This document shows, piece by piece, positions 52,719-62,500 of a stretch of DNA of 64,000 nucleotides; position 1 is the first letter of the stretch, and every line of letters begins with the position of its first letter. The notes under the pieces are model-generated. The model ran no database searches and was not told the origin of the DNA. It saw only the letters and a program-made list of their open reading frames with translations. The translations under genes and the position numbers were made by a program. Source of the stretch: Phycisphaerae bacterium. GTDB taxonomy: Bacteria > Chloroflexota > Anaerolineae > 4572-78 > J111. The stretch lies in NCBI GenBank assembly GCA_028285035.1, contig JANQQF010000137.1, forward strand, positions 1-64,000. The letters run 5' to 3'.

Positions 52719-52750
52719 GAGGAATCCGAAAGTGCACTTTCGGATTCCTC
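52719..52750. repeat. perfect 32-base palindrome
   Basis: GAGGAATCCGAAAGTG is followed directly by its exact reverse complement, with no loop. It lies 31 bases before the isochorismatase-family ATG and after the GyrA-CTD gene. A smaller hairpin (GAAGC-TA-GGCTTC) follows. Without a T run it is not a classical terminator; a cruciform-type site or REP-like repeat is more likely. Confidence 0.85.
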
Positions 52751-52780
52751 GCTAGAAGCTAGGCTTCGAAGGAAAAATAA

Positions 52781-53323
52781 ATGCTGGACACAAACAACAC
52801 AATCTTACTGGTTGTTGATATGCAAGTTCGATTGGCCCGGGTCATGGATGGGCAAGAAGCCCTTTTTGCGAATATGGAGCGGATGATCAAAGGCGCTCAG
52901 GCCCTTGAGCTACCCATTTTATGGACCGAACAAGTGCCTGAAAAATTGGGGCCAACCCTGCCTGAATTCTCAGAGGTGCTTATCGACAACAGTCAGCCCA
53001 TTGCCAAATCGAGTTTTAGCTGTTGTGGTAATGAAACATTTATGAATGCCTTACAGGCCACCCATCGCAAACAAATTCTCCTCACAGGCATCGAAGCCCA
53101 CGTCTGCGTCTATCAAACAGGCCTCGACCTACTCAACCTCGGTTATGATGTTCACCTCATCGCCGATGCTATCTCTTCTCGTACGCCCGCTAATCGAAAT
53201 TTAGCCATCGAGCGGATGCAAAAGGCTGGTGCAACGCTCTCTGGCACCGAGATGTCGCTATTCGAGCTGCTGGGCGGGGCGGAACACGAGGCGTTTAGGA
53301 CGGTTAGTAAGTTGGTGAAATGA
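52781..53323 (+). CDS. isochorismatase family hydrolase
   Basis: A 180-residue cysteine hydrolase with the triad D13 (VVDMQ), K76 (IAKSSFSC) and C109 (GIEAHVCVYQT). The cis-peptide bond region GIEAHVC is typical. Such enzymes hydrolyse amides or vinyl ethers; the close relatives (YcaC-like) have unknown substrates, so isochorismate is not implied. AAGGA lies 7 bases before the ATG. It is a single gene between a palindrome and an AT-rich gap. Confidence 0.92.
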   Translation: MLDTNNTILLVVDMQVRLARVMDGQEALFANMERMIKGAQALELPILWTEQVPEKLGPTLPEFSEVLIDNSQPIAKSSFSCCGNETFMNALQATHRKQILLTGIEAHVCVYQTGLDLLNLGYDVHLIADAISSRTPANRNLAIERMQKAGATLSGTEMSLFELLGGAEHEAFRTVSKLVK

Positions 53324-53548
53324 TGTTCCCCTACAGATGAAGTGTGATGGTTATAAAGAAGCGCGCCTCACTGTTCCCCCTCGACACGAAAACAGACCTA
53401 AAAATCAAGAAATTCATGGATTTCATTGCGAGAAATAACCGATCACGATTCAATTTGCTCGGATTTGTTACCTCAATCTTGTTAAAAATCTTATTCATAA
53501 CTTAGGGTATGTGATACTTTTAATTTAAGTTCGTATAATTGATTAGTG

Positions 53549-54091
53549 ATGAATACAAAGACAAAACAAATCGAGCTTCTAATGGGTTCATATACCCAAA
53601 CAATAGATTGGGAGTCTGTATACAACATACTCCTGCCTCGCGTTTATAACTTTTTTCGTTATCGCGTTGGTGATGATGCAGTAGCAGAAGATCTGACGTC
53701 TAAAACATTTGAAAAAGCCTGGCGACATCATCAAAAGTATCGTCATGATTTAGGTGCTTTTTCAACCTGGCTGTTTACCATCGCCCGAAACACAGCTACT
53801 GATTATTTTCGAAAGCATCGAGTGAATTTATCACTAGAGGAGATTAGTGAGTTAATTGATAACAATTCACCAGAGGATATTATCGAAAATCAAAATGAAT
53901 TACGATACTTATCTTTGTTACTGGCCGATTTACCAAATCGGGAGCAGGAACTCATTGCATTAAAGTATGGGTCAGGTCTCACCAATCGAGAAATAGCTCA
54001 AATTACTGAACTAAGCGAGTCAAATGTGGGTACTATTTTGAATCGAGTTGTAAAAAAGTTAAGAAGTAAGTGGGAACATAATTATGAATGA
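53549..54091 (+). CDS. ECF-type RNA polymerase sigma factor
   Basis: A 180-residue sigma factor with region 2 (ILLPRVYNFFRYRVG, AVAEDLTSKTFEKAWRH, WLFTIARNTATDYFRKHR) and region 4 (LPNREQELIALKYGSGLTNREIAQITELSESNVGTILNR). The ATG at 53549 is preferred over the GTG one codon before; neither has a clear ribosome binding site. The stop overlaps the next gene by eight bases. The pair and its upstream flank are clearly more AT-rich than the genes around them. Its downstream partner is a membrane protein, as for the first sigma gene in the window. Confidence 0.92.
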   Translation: MNTKTKQIELLMGSYTQTIDWESVYNILLPRVYNFFRYRVGDDAVAEDLTSKTFEKAWRHHQKYRHDLGAFSTWLFTIARNTATDYFRKHRVNLSLEEISELIDNNSPEDIIENQNELRYLSLLLADLPNREQELIALKYGSGLTNREIAQITELSESNVGTILNRVVKKLRSKWEHNYE

Positions 54092-54560
54092 TGAATTTCT
54101 TTATAAATTTCGTCGGTCACCACAACCTGATTTTAGCAAAAATTTATATAAAAAAATCTCTCGGAAAAATAAATTTTTACAGGGGCTATTTTATATTAAT
54201 GACTTGTTACTCCAGCCAAAAATTGAATTGGGTATCGCCACTATTTGCTTAGGGGTAATCCTAATGTTTATGACGGCATCAATCAACAAAAATTTCGTTT
54301 TGACTGATGCGTATTCTAATGATAAATCCATTGAACATATCCAAACAATCGATTCTAGCAACACTTACGACACTCAATTAAAAATAATTACCCGTGTGCC
54401 TGAAAGTGTTGTGTTCAAAGATGAAACTCCATCTTCAACGCCTACCGTGACAAATTCAGCGTGGCAAAATATTAATCTTCTACCAAATATATCTGTACAG
54501 GTTCAATCAAATATCGCACTACGCGACCCATTTAACTATGCTCATACAAACAACCAATGA
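54084..54560 (+). CDS. membrane protein, putative anti-sigma factor
   Basis: A 158-residue protein with a cytoplasmic N-terminal part (1-48), one membrane helix (about 49-66: GIATICLGVILMFMTAS) and a Thr/Ser-rich outside part. The N-terminal pattern SPQPDFSKNLYKKI matches the P-x3-F-x3-L-x2-K pattern of the membrane protein in the other sigma operon. It overlaps the sigma gene by eight bases, so the two are coupled. No zinc-binding anti-sigma motif is present. The anti-sigma role is inferred from position and topology. Confidence 0.7.
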   Translation: MNDEFLYKFRRSPQPDFSKNLYKKISRKNKFLQGLFYINDLLLQPKIELGIATICLGVILMFMTASINKNFVLTDAYSNDKSIEHIQTIDSSNTYDTQLKIITRVPESVVFKDETPSSTPTVTNSAWQNINLLPNISVQVQSNIALRDPFNYAHTNNQ

Positions 54561-54802
54561 AATTAGTGACGATTAAAGCCAAATTAAGCAAAATTAGGTA
54601 GATTTTACATGTCTAAATTCAATAGCAAGATTTGCAAAGCAGTACCGCACACTATAATATTCCTTGCGTTGTATTTTTATTTGATTTTGGGACAAATACC
54701 ACTAGATATAGTACTATGATTATGGTTGCACCCCAATATACAAAATTCTACAAAGTCGAACGATTAGCACACGCTTGTGTTTCTTGATAAACATCCTTAA
54801 TT

Positions 54803-57340
54803 ATGATCTCAGTTTTATTGTGGTGGTTCATCATCACCCTATTTGGGGTGGTGGGCTGGTTTTCGGCCTACAATCTATTCCGCTTCCTACCTGATCGTGG
54901 TTACGCGCTCATTCGCCCCCTCGGCCTTCTCATCGTTGGCTACATTTTGTGGCTAGGTGGGTCATTTCGCCTTTTACAAAACAATATTGGCGGAATTATC
55001 ATCGCAATAATTCTGGCCATCATTCTAGGGATAGTTTGGCAGCGGAGTTCGTCAGATGCTACCTCAAAATGGGCCTGGCTACATCAAAATATGGCGTACG
55101 TCCTCAGTGTCGAAATTCTCTTTCACGTTGCCTTTATCAGTTGGACCATCTTCAAAGCCTACAACCCGAACATTGAAACGGCGGGTGGCGAAAAATGGAT
55201 GGAAATCGCCTTCATCAACGGCACCCTTCGCAGCGATTACTTCCCCCCCAAAGATCCGTGGCTGTCTGGGTTTGGTATCAGCTACTACTACTTTGGCTAT
55301 GTGATGATGGCAATGACCACCCGACTGACGGGGATTATTTCTACCACTGCCTTCAATCTGTACATCCCTACCCTTTTCGCGATGACCCTGACCGCCGCAT
55401 TTGGCATCTTGAGTAATATGGTTACGCTGCACAAACGTCAAAAGTATGGCGATCTTGAACCGTTGGCGCAACCAGTTACCATCCTCACGGGGTTAGCTGG
55501 AGCTGTCTTTGTTGGCATTTTGAGTAACCTTCAAGGGGTGTTCGAGGTCTTTCATAAACGCGGGCTCTTTTCACCTGAATTTTGGATTTGGCTAGACATT
55601 CGTGATCTGAAGGTTCCCCCGGCTGGGCCGAGTGACAGTTGGATTCCTGATCGCTTCATTTGGTGGTGGCGAGCCTCTCGTGTATTAACCGACTACAATC
55701 TCAGCGGGGGCGAGCAGGAAGTCATCGATGAATTCCCGTTTTTCAGCTTCCTACTGGGCGATGTCCATCCCCACGTTTTGGCCTTGCCCTTCGTCCTGCT
55801 GGTCACGGCCCTGGCCCTAAATTTACTGGCCAATCCAACCAGACGAGAGCAGGGTTTACCAGCTGCTGGATTATTTGAACGACTCCAGCTAACTCTCTCT
55901 GACGGCTGGCGCGATTTGTCAGCGGCCACAGGGGGCAGATTGGCTTTGATCATCTACATCATTGCGGTCGGTGGCCTCAGTTTTCTCAACACTTGGGACT
56001 TCCCGATTTATCTTGGTGTTTTGGGCTTAACCCTCATCTTGTGGTTGACTTATCAAAAACCAAATTTAAGCGAAGCCATTCAATCTGGCTTTATTGGGAC
56101 TGTTATTCTAGCCATTTTAGGGGTTGTGTTCTACTTCCCCTTTTATGCCACCTTCCAATCCCAGGCCGGGGGGATACTGCCAAATTTGTGGAATCCGACA
56201 CGACTACCTCACTACCTTGTCTTCTTCGGCCCATTTATTGTGGCAAATCTTGGCTTACTAATTGCGTTCACCGGTCGCTTTCAGAATTGGCCAAAACAGT
56301 TGATCAACACCTTATTGATTACAATTGTTGGCCCAGTTTTTGTAATGCTGTTAGTGTTTAGTAGTATGCTCTTATCGGAAAATGGTCAGCAATTTATCAA
56401 CGGTATTCTTAATAATCCTGCGGTTCGTGAGATGATTGGGGGTGCCTCAATCAGCGCTTTGACTCAGGAAGTTTTGCAACGACGATTGAGTACACCGTTG
56501 ACATTCTTGTTAGTGGGGGGAATGTCGGGGTGGGCCTTAGCCTACCTGATCGGGGAACGACAACAGGGCACGGCAAACGAGTCAGAAAACGCTCCGCCCG
56601 CCTACCGACTCCTTACGGAAAATTTCGCGCTGGTCTTGCTTGTAGCAGGCTTGGGCCTAACTCTGGTTGTCGAATTTGCCTACCTCCGAGACAACTTTGG
56701 CACCCGAATGAACACTGTGTTCAAATTTTATTTCCAAGCCTGGGTATTGTTAGCCTTAGCTTCAGCCTACGCGGTCTACTATGTCTCAACCTTGCGGGGT
56801 ATTTTGGTAACAATCTGGCAAGGGCTAATGGCCGTCCTTGTCCTGGGAGGCCTGATTTATCCCACCTTGTCTATTCTTAACAAAACCAACAACTTTACCA
56901 ATGAACCGACTCTAAACGGCATCCATTGGGTATCCCAGCATCGGCCCAATGATTATGCAGCCATTCAATGGCTCCGCAAGAATGCTAATGATACAGACGT
57001 GGTGCTTGAAGCCCCAGGGGCTGGATATGCCGCCTATCAATATACAGGACGGGTTTCAGCCCTCACTGGATTACCAACGTTGCTCGGCTGGGGAGGGCAT
57101 CAAAGTCAATGGCGAGGTAACTATGATGAGCCAGGACGACGGGAACCCGACATTGAGACCTTGTACAACACTACCGATCTCAACCAAATGCATCGGCTTT
57201 TGGATAAATATGATGTGACATACGTCTATGTCGGGCCACTTGAACAGGAGCGTTACGCCCCATCTGGTTTAGCTAAATTCGGCATCACCCTTGACACCGT
57301 TTATGAGCACGATGGTGTTACGATTTATCAGCGAAAATAG
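54803..57340 (+). CDS. DUF2298 (YYY family) polytopic membrane protein
   Basis: An 845-residue protein with many membrane helices. The DUF2298 landmarks are clear: SYYYFGYVMMAMTTRLTG, FFSFLLGDVHPHVLALPF, FLNTWDFPIYLGV, and a C-terminal extracellular part with YAAIQWLRKN and YVYVGPLEQERYA. It aligns by eye with the second half of the 1554-residue protein, including the DxHPH and NTWDxP motifs. The family is typical of Chloroflexota and archaea and is thought to be GT-C-like; the substrate is unknown. No Shine-Dalgarno is visible before the ATG. It starts the downstream GT-C block of three genes. Confidence 0.9.
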   Translation: MISVLLWWFIITLFGVVGWFSAYNLFRFLPDRGYALIRPLGLLIVGYILWLGGSFRLLQNNIGGIIIAIILAIILGIVWQRSSSDATSKWAWLHQNMAYVLSVEILFHVAFISWTIFKAYNPNIETAGGEKWMEIAFINGTLRSDYFPPKDPWLSGFGISYYYFGYVMMAMTTRLTGIISTTAFNLYIPTLFAMTLTAAFGILSNMVTLHKRQKYGDLEPLAQPVTILTGLAGAVFVGILSNLQGVFEVFHKRGLFSPEFWIWLDIRDLKVPPAGPSDSWIPDRFIWWWRASRVLTDYNLSGGEQEVIDEFPFFSFLLGDVHPHVLALPFVLLVTALALNLLANPTRREQGLPAAGLFERLQLTLSDGWRDLSAATGGRLALIIYIIAVGGLSFLNTWDFPIYLGVLGLTLILWLTYQKPNLSEAIQSGFIGTVILAILGVVFYFPFYATFQSQAGGILPNLWNPTRLPHYLVFFGPFIVANLGLLIAFTGRFQNWPKQLINTLLITIVGPVFVMLLVFSSMLLSENGQQFINGILNNPAVREMIGGASISALTQEVLQRRLSTPLTFLLVGGMSGWALAYLIGERQQGTANESENAPPAYRLLTENFALVLLVAGLGLTLVVEFAYLRDNFGTRMNTVFKFYFQAWVLLALASAYAVYYVSTLRGILVTIWQGLMAVLVLGGLIYPTLSILNKTNNFTNEPTLNGIHWVSQHRPNDYAAIQWLRKNANDTDVVLEAPGAGYAAYQYTGRVSALTGLPTLLGWGGHQSQWRGNYDEPGRREPDIETLYNTTDLNQMHRLLDKYDVTYVYVGPLEQERYAPSGLAKFGITLDTVYEHDGVTIYQRK

Positions 57341-57483
57341 CTTCTAAGTTAAAGAAGTAGGGACCAAACGAAGAGCGATACGTTACCATTCTTCAATCCT
57401 TGAAAATAGTTGCACGATTATCCTAAATCGATTATTGTCTGTAAGTTGACGTTTATACAACTGTGTTATCAGGAGAATATTCC

Positions 57484-59454
57484 TTGGCTACGTCCGTCGA
57501 TAAAACGCCAGAGTTGACTGAAAAACCAATCGATCAACCACCTGAGTATGTTGTTACTGACCCTGACAACAAACCCTCAAACACAATCGCTATATCTTTC
57601 GACTGGCTCACTGTCGAAGTCGCTCTTTATATCGTCATTTTTGTAATAGCCATCGGGCTAAGATTGTGGCGAGCGGGTGTGTATCCCTTATCCAACATCG
57701 AGGCCACCCAAAGCTTAGTTGCTCTGGGCTTGGTCCGTGGCGAAACGCTGATCGACCCCAGTTATTTTAGTCCGCTACTGGTTACACTCAACAGCATCTC
57801 ATTTTTTCTGTTCGGCAGCAGTGATGCCATAGCCCGGTTGGCCTCTGCCTTGCTCGGCACCACCTTGGTGGTCATTCCAATGACATTACGACGACAATTA
57901 GGATCGTATACCTGTCTGATTGCCTCGGCCCTATTAGCCATTTCCCCAGCGCTTCTTTACCTTTCACGAACGGTCAACAGTGAAATCGCGGTCGTGACCG
58001 GGGCGCTCCTAATTATCACCGGATTTCTCAACTGGAGTGAAACTGGTCGTGAACGCTGGCTCATCATCGGGAGTATCGGGGTGGCCATCTTATTGGCCGC
58101 AGGCACGATGACCTTCGCGATGCTCATCATTTTTGGATTAATTGCCGTTATTGGCTGGAGCACCTTCCGCCTGCGCTGGAATAACGGGGTAAGACAGTCA
58201 GTTGTGCCAGATGCCCCCCCCGACTCCTTGATCCCTGAAACCACCTTAGACCAAAGTGAGCAGTCAAGGCTGTACACCTTTGCTAATCCATTAAAAGCAC
58301 AAACCGACTCGGAAACTGAGGACATCCCGCTAGAAAGATTGACTCTTCGTCAATTACAAAACGCAGGGCTGATTCTGGTTGTTTTACTGGTATTTTTTAC
58401 AACAACCGGCCTATTCAATTTAAGCGGATTTAGTATGATTACCGGTTCCCTCAATGATTGGGTAGGACGATTTAGCTTTGAGCCGAGAAGTGATGCTGGG
58501 TTCAATGCAATTTTCCTCCTAACCCTCTATGAACCCCTGATTATCGTCAGCGGCCTGATTGGCCTCACGTTGGTTATTATGCGGGGTCACTTTGTTGGCG
58601 CTATCTTTGCTGGTTGGTTCTTATTCGGGTTGATGCTTGATCTCCCCTTAGGTGGCCGCCCCACCAGCAGTATAGCTTTGCCGTTGGTCCCCCTAATCTT
58701 TCTGGCGGCGATTGCCTTTGCTGAATTATGGCGGGACTTGCAAGACTTTGGGCAGTGGGCCAATGAGGGTCTGTTACTCGGTGCAGGCTTAACCTTTGCC
58801 GGATTTGGCTATATTGGCCTGACGAGTTGGGTAGATCGAACTTGTGGCGTAGAAGATACGCTCTGTCAATATTTGTGGCTTCAGGCCCTGGCCGCTTTGG
58901 GCTTATTCATTGCAGTGGCTGTCTTGTTTGGGGTATTAACGGATGTCGGGGTTACTATTCGTGGGTTAGCCATAACGGGCACTGTCATTGGACTATTATT
59001 CTTGATTAATAGTGGCTGGCGACTTAACTATGGCCCTTTTATGCATCATTATTTTCAGCCCTTGGCAGGGTTCCCAGCCTCAACAGAACTCGTCGCCTTA
59101 ACGGACACCCTGACCACCCAATCTGTACGCCGTGGCACTGATCGAAATCTTTTAGATGTAACCATAACTGGGGTGGATAGTCCAGCCCTCCATTGGCGCT
59201 TACAGGATTTCCATAATCTTCAAGAAAGCAGCCAAACCATTCCTTCAACTGTTGTCATCACGCCCATCAACACTGAATTAGCCACAGAAGCCGTTTATGT
59301 GGGGCAAGATTTCGCGCTTGATACATTATGGTCGCCGGTTGGTTTGTCCACCAAGGCCTTGATAGAGTGGTTTATTTATGGCTTTATTGAAAATCCAAAT
59401 CCACCCCCACAAAGCAATCAAGCAATTTTATGGTTGCAATTGGGAGAACAGTAA
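57484..59454 (+). CDS. GT-C/GT39-like polytopic membrane protein
   Basis: A 656-residue protein. A cytoplasmic N-terminal ~40 residues precede the first helix. The first external loop reads WRAGVYPLSNIEATQSLVALGL, where GT-C enzymes usually have D-E; here it is N-x-E, so activity may be altered. About ten or more helices follow, and a C-terminal extracellular part. It resembles ArnT/PMT-like proteins that use polyprenyl-linked sugars. The start is TTG at 57484 with AGGAG 8 bases upstream, preferred to GTG 57463, which lies before that box. It sits between the DUF2298 and the Agl23-like genes. Confidence 0.82.
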   Translation: MATSVDKTPELTEKPIDQPPEYVVTDPDNKPSNTIAISFDWLTVEVALYIVIFVIAIGLRLWRAGVYPLSNIEATQSLVALGLVRGETLIDPSYFSPLLVTLNSISFFLFGSSDAIARLASALLGTTLVVIPMTLRRQLGSYTCLIASALLAISPALLYLSRTVNSEIAVVTGALLIITGFLNWSETGRERWLIIGSIGVAILLAAGTMTFAMLIIFGLIAVIGWSTFRLRWNNGVRQSVVPDAPPDSLIPETTLDQSEQSRLYTFANPLKAQTDSETEDIPLERLTLRQLQNAGLILVVLLVFFTTTGLFNLSGFSMITGSLNDWVGRFSFEPRSDAGFNAIFLLTLYEPLIIVSGLIGLTLVIMRGHFVGAIFAGWFLFGLMLDLPLGGRPTSSIALPLVPLIFLAAIAFAELWRDLQDFGQWANEGLLLGAGLTFAGFGYIGLTSWVDRTCGVEDTLCQYLWLQALAALGLFIAVAVLFGVLTDVGVTIRGLAITGTVIGLLFLINSGWRLNYGPFMHHYFQPLAGFPASTELVALTDTLTTQSVRRGTDRNLLDVTITGVDSPALHWRLQDFHNLQESSQTIPSTVVITPINTELATEAVYVGQDFALDTLWSPVGLSTKALIEWFIYGFIENPNPPPQSNQAILWLQLGEQ

Positions 59455-59527
59455 ACAAAGTTTTGTAACAAAATTTTAAGGCTTTATCGCTATCATCGAC
59501 ATTGTAGATTTTAGACGAGGTTTAGGT

Positions 59528-62500
59528 ATGGCAGTTCAAAGCGATTCATTAAAACATCAAAACACACTCAGCAAACCTGTGTTGAGTCTCTTCAACTTCA
59601 ATTGGGAACTTGCGCTGTATGCACTCCTTTTAATCATTGCAATTGTGACTCGATTTTACGATCTCGGCTCTCGAGTCATGAGCCACGATGAAAGTCTTCA
59701 TACAGTCTATTCTTGGAATCTGTACGCCGGCAAAGGGTATGTTCACGATCCTCTAATGCACGGCCCATTCTTGTTTCATATCAACGCTCTCATTTACTTC
59801 CTGTTTGGGGACAATGACTTCACCGCTCGGATTTCAACGGCCCTATTTGGGGCCGTCTTAGTGGTTTTACCCTACTGGTTCCGCCCGTGGCTGGGTCGTC
59901 TCGGCGCGCTATCCACCTCATTTATGATTTTGATTTCACCTGGCCTGCTCTATTACAGCCGCTACATTCGGCATGATATTTTCATCAGCGTTTGGACGGT
60001 CCTGATGTTCTTGGCCTTTTTCCAATATATGCGTTATCGACGGAATACGTGGCTCTACATCGGAGCGGCAGCGATTGCTTTGATGCTGTCGACAAAGGAG
60101 GTGGCCTTCATCCACGGCTTTATCGGGGCGACCTTTATCGCGCTTATCTTTCTTTGGGAGAATGTCTCCCGTCAGCGAAGATTAACGCTAACGTTGTTCC
60201 TATTGGTCGCTGCCCTCTTTACAGGGATATTAGCTGGGGTTGGCTTTTATTTGATAGAAGCTGAAAGTGAACCCAATTTCTTAACTGAAGAAGCACACCT
60301 ACTGGTGATGATTGTTTGCTTAATCCTCAGTTTCATTTTGACCCAAATCGGGACTGATTATGAAAATCGTCCGGTCACGACCACAATCCAGAGTCTAGCC
60401 CATAATATCCCAGATTTGGTCAAAGCCATTTTAGTCGCCGTTGTCATTTTCACCCTGCTCTACACAACCTTCTTCTCAAATATCGCCGGTTTATACAGCG
60501 GCACCATCGGGGCGGTGGTCTATTGGATTGGCCAACAAGATGTACATCGGGGGGGGCAGCCGTGGTACTACTATTTATTCCTGACCCCGATGTATGAATT
60601 CCTACCCGTTACAGTTGGTGTCATCGGTGGGCTCCTTTATTTATTTGGTCGCGAAATTCTGCGTTTGATCAAAATCATCACCCGACCAATTGCGCCACTG
60701 GCAAACATTTTACCGGATATATCACCGGGTCCGTTGAAACTACCCGATCATACAACGACCTATGTTGAAGATGATGACTCCCTTGTCGCCCCAACACCTG
60801 GTGAGAATGAGGTTGAAGAGCGAACAATCTGGCCCTCTGACGGCGGCATGTTTGCCTCTCTCATTATTTATTGGTCGTTGGTCTCAATTATCATCTATAC
60901 CTGGGCTGGTGAAAAAATGCCTTGGTTGACGGTTCATATGACATTACCCTTGATTTTTGTCAGTGGACACGTCATCCAAACTGTATTCAATCGCTTCCAA
61001 TGGGGTGAGGCAAAACGCTCCGGCGGTATAACCTTAGGCTTAGGGGTCCTCCTACTTATACCCGCCGTGATTGCCTTGCTCACTGCTCAGCCATTCCAAG
61101 GACAATCTTTTTCTGAGATTGAAGGGACCATTCAATTTGTCGTCGGCTTGATTCTGATCGCTGCTGCTGGGGCCACAATTTGGTATTTTTGGCAACGCAT
61201 GGGAGGCAGATTGGCCGCCCGTACCATTTTCGTCGCACTCCTCATCCCGTTCATTCTACTCACTGTTCGGTTCACCTGGCTCCTCTCTTATATCAACTAT
61301 GACTACGTGAGCGAAATGTTGGTCTACGCCCACGCCTCACCTGACGTGAAACTGGCGTTGTCCCAGATTGAAGAGATTTCCCAACGTACAGTCGGGGATA
61401 AGATGATCAAAGTTGCCTACGACAATGACTCAACGTGGCCGCTGGAATGGTATCTACGCGAATATCCTAACCGAGCCTACTATGGTGAAAATCCAAGCCG
61501 TGATGCCCTTGATGCGCCCATCGTCATCGTTGGCTCAGCCAATGAAAGCAAGGTCAAGCCCTACTTGGGCAACGATTACATTCAATATCCCTATCGCCTT
61601 GTATGGTGGCCGATTGAAGATTACAAAGGCCAAACCTTTGAAAATCTGTGGCAGCTCTATGTAACCGGCCCGCCCGCCGCCGACCCAGCGCTCGACACCG
61701 CTGAAGCCCAACAAGCTCGACGGGCAATCGTGGCTGACAACTGGCGAAAATTACTTAAAATTGTCTTCTATCGGGATTATGAAGATTATTCTCTGGATGA
61801 GTGGCCCTTTGTTCACCGCTTCAATCTATATGTTCGGCGTGATGTTGCTGCCGAAGTCTGGCCTTATGACAGCGGTCCGATTGACCAATTAATCCTGCAA
61901 CAAGAACAATTCACTGATCCATATGATGGCAAACGCACGGAACTTGACTCTTCCAATCGCTGGGGCAGCAACGGCAATGCCGACGGTCAATTTGTGACCC
62001 CGCGTAACATCGCAGTGGGACCAGATGGCTCGGTTTATGTGGCTGACAGTGGCAATCACCGCATTCAGGTTTTCGATACAGCCGGCAACCACTTACTTGA
62101 ATTTGGCAATAACACAGAAGATCCACCAGGGGCCAAACCGGGTGAGGTTAACGAACCTTGGGGCTTAGCTGTGGGGTCAGATGGGACCGTTTATGTTGCC
62201 GATACTTGGAATCATCGCATTCAGGCCTTCAGTGCCAACGGTGAATTCCTATGGCAAACAGGTACCTTCGCCAATGCGCAAGGTGACGCCACAATCGAGC
62301 CAGGCAATTTCTGGGGGCCTCGTGATATCACAATTGATGGTCAAGGCAATCTCTACGTGACAGACACAGGCAACAAGCGCATTCAGAAATTTAGTCCAGA
62401 TGGCCAATTTATCGATATGTGGGGCGGCGGGGGCATTGTCCCCGGCACCTTTGAAGAGCCGGTTGGGATCGAGGTTGACAGCCAAGGCAACATCTATGTG

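Noticed and set aside
55079..55471. 130-codon minus-strand open frame in the DUF2298 gene
   Set aside because: Antisense to a clearly coding membrane-protein gene.
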